A stretch of DNA of 64,000 nt from Cordilura impudica. Lineage: Eukaryota > Arthropoda > Insecta > Diptera > Scathophagidae. Below the pieces are notes generated by a model, which saw only the letters and a program-made list of their open reading frames with translations, was not told where the DNA came from and searched no databases. Of the stretch, positions 63,201 through 64,000 are shown in pieces (the first letter of the stretch is position 1; each line of letters opens with the position of its first letter). Where the stretch lies: contig OY821517.1 in assembly GCA_963682025.1 (NCBI GenBank), positions 234,133,901 to 234,197,900 on the forward strand. Reading direction: 5' to 3'. Made by a program: the position numbers and the translations under genes.

Positions 63201-64000
63201 CTAAAATACCGACAAATTCCAGGACAAAAAAATATACCAGTTAAAAATAATACTGATCTACACGCCATACGAAAAACTGAGAAGAAAAGAATTCAGGATG
63301 AATTTAAAATGCAACTTGGTCTAATTATCGATAAGCCTCTTTGTGGCTATGGAAGTTCAAATGATGGTAATACAGCAAGACGTTTCTTTGAAGATCCCGA
63401 AACTACTTCTTTGATTACTAGCATTGACACGGCTTTAATCGCACGGTTTAAAGTAATATTAGCTGTCATTAATAGTAAACAACAAATTAATGCGGAGAAA
63501 TTGAAAATATATGCTAGTGGAACTAAGGAATTAATAATGAACTTATATCCTTGGAGGCCAATGACACCAACTGTACAGAAAGTATTAGCTCATGGGAAAG
63601 AAATAATACAAAATAGCATCCTGCCCTTGGGAGAACTGACTGAAGAAGCACAAGAAGCTAGAAACAGAGATGTCAAACACTTTAGACTTTTTAATACAAG
63701 AAAATGTAGCAAAGAAGCCCAAAATTCCGATTTAATGGAATATTTATTGATATCATCAGATCCAGTAATATACTCCATAAGAACAAAATGGTTACCAAAA
63801 ATAAGTCTTGAAATAGAAAATGATGATTCCGAAGCTATGGATATAAAACATCTTTTATCTTTTGATATTTCTGATTGTTTTGTAGAAAATAACTAGTAAA
63901 AAAGCAGACAATTGTTATGTAATTTTAAGCCCATTATAAAACAAAATAAAAAAATACTCATTAAAAAAAATTTAGTTATATTTGTTATTTAATAATGAAA
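60229..64000 (+). mobile_element. Transib element, copy 2 (left end and coding region; right end beyond window)
   Basis: The left terminus is inferred at CACAGTGGTTCAAAACC (60229), preceded by TGTCG, which fits the Transib target CGNCG except at the first base. The 1.6-kb leader (60229-61855) is AT-rich and has no frame of interest. The transposase follows at 61856-63896. The 3' end lies outside: in copy 1 the right end is 320 bp after the stop, here only 104 bp remain. No nonamer-like block is clear at the usual 23-base spacing, so the left end is less certain than in copies 1 and 3. Confidence 0.72.
61856..63896 (+). pseudogene. Transib transposase (RAG1-core homologue), copy 2, one frameshift
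   Basis: About 680 residues in two frames, 61856-62215 and about 62190-63896, joined by a single slip in the A-rich stretch near 62170-62210. N terminus: MEVTLKYYSLCKVIWENP, YERRFSQSG, NEEWLKTG, then FGRPKKDYENVQSRTKKKK (nonamer-binding-type motif). Second frame: SPKRLKRMVQSISTPKSS, EEDALALILNLGLTRNKYGI and FDIFPTSRAIKETKNKILPS, which parallels the RAG1 segment just after its nonamer-binding domain. Catalytic Asp 1 in KWGCDGTSGFSEY (codon 62661), Asp 2 in FTMIDGKVANAV (63009), zinc CNIC (63057-63068), YGSSNDGNTARRFF (63348-) and catalytic Glu in TEEAQEARNRDV (63654). The first zinc His of the HxxxxH pair is Gln (VQKVLAH, codon 63576). It ends DISDCFVENN. Length is normal for Transib. The best-preserved transposase here, probably inactive. 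Confidence 0.93.

Overview
This window looks like heterochromatin or repeat-rich intergenic DNA from a dipteran insect, most likely a brachyceran fly. The basis is the strong A+T bias, the transposon spectrum (Jockey/I/LOA-type LINEs, a Bari-like Tc1 element, a BEL/Pao remnant, several Transib elements) and a degenerate fragment of a fly-like Dicer-1 gene. I see no intact cellular protein-coding gene. Nearly everything recognisable is satellite DNA or mobile elements in various states of decay.

Layout. 1-2303: 3.7 tandem copies of a ~620-bp unit carrying a tRNA-like box A/box B pair. 2662-9232: about 6.5 kb of (AAT)n. 9240-10600: a ~159-bp tandem repeat. 10850-11300: a GC-rich tandem repeat running into a 200-base N gap. 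11501-20440: about 8.9 kb of the heptamer (ACATTTT)n. 21619-22125: an inverted copy of the 620-bp unit. 22911-23868: a Dicer-1 pseudogene fragment on the minus strand.

24847-37281 is a four-level nest. A Jockey-like LINE (A, +) is split by a LOA/R1-like LINE (B, -). B is split by a CR1/Jockey-like LINE (C, +), and C is split by a Bari-like Tc1 element (-). Target-site duplications (15 bp, 9 bp, TA) mark each boundary. Two further minus-strand LINE fragments (E, F) follow to 39.8 kb. 41.3-55.9 kb holds diverged copies of an older repeat, small inverted-repeat elements, two families of short non-coding elements ('K' and 'H'), and a LINE (G) split by a Harbinger-like element that itself carries an H element.

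The most interesting content is a cluster of five Transib-related loci between 40.2 and 64 kb. Transib transposase is the relative of the RAG1 recombinase core. The copy at 47498-50642 has both termini, each starting with CACAGTG (the V(D)J signal heptamer), followed by a 22/23-bp spacer and a nonamer-like A-rich block. It is flanked by the 5-bp duplication CGTCG, and its empty target survives in a paralogous repeat at 42938-42942. The copy at 60229 to beyond the window end has a nearly full-length transposase with both catalytic Asp residues, the catalytic Glu and a GRPKK nonamer-binding-type motif. It carries one frameshift and one zinc-ligand change. The other three are an internal-deletion derivative (56966-59215), an N-terminal fragment (52905-53324, minus) and a C-terminal remnant (40259-40642).

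Identifications rest on motif recognition by eye. Clade names for the LINEs are tentative.
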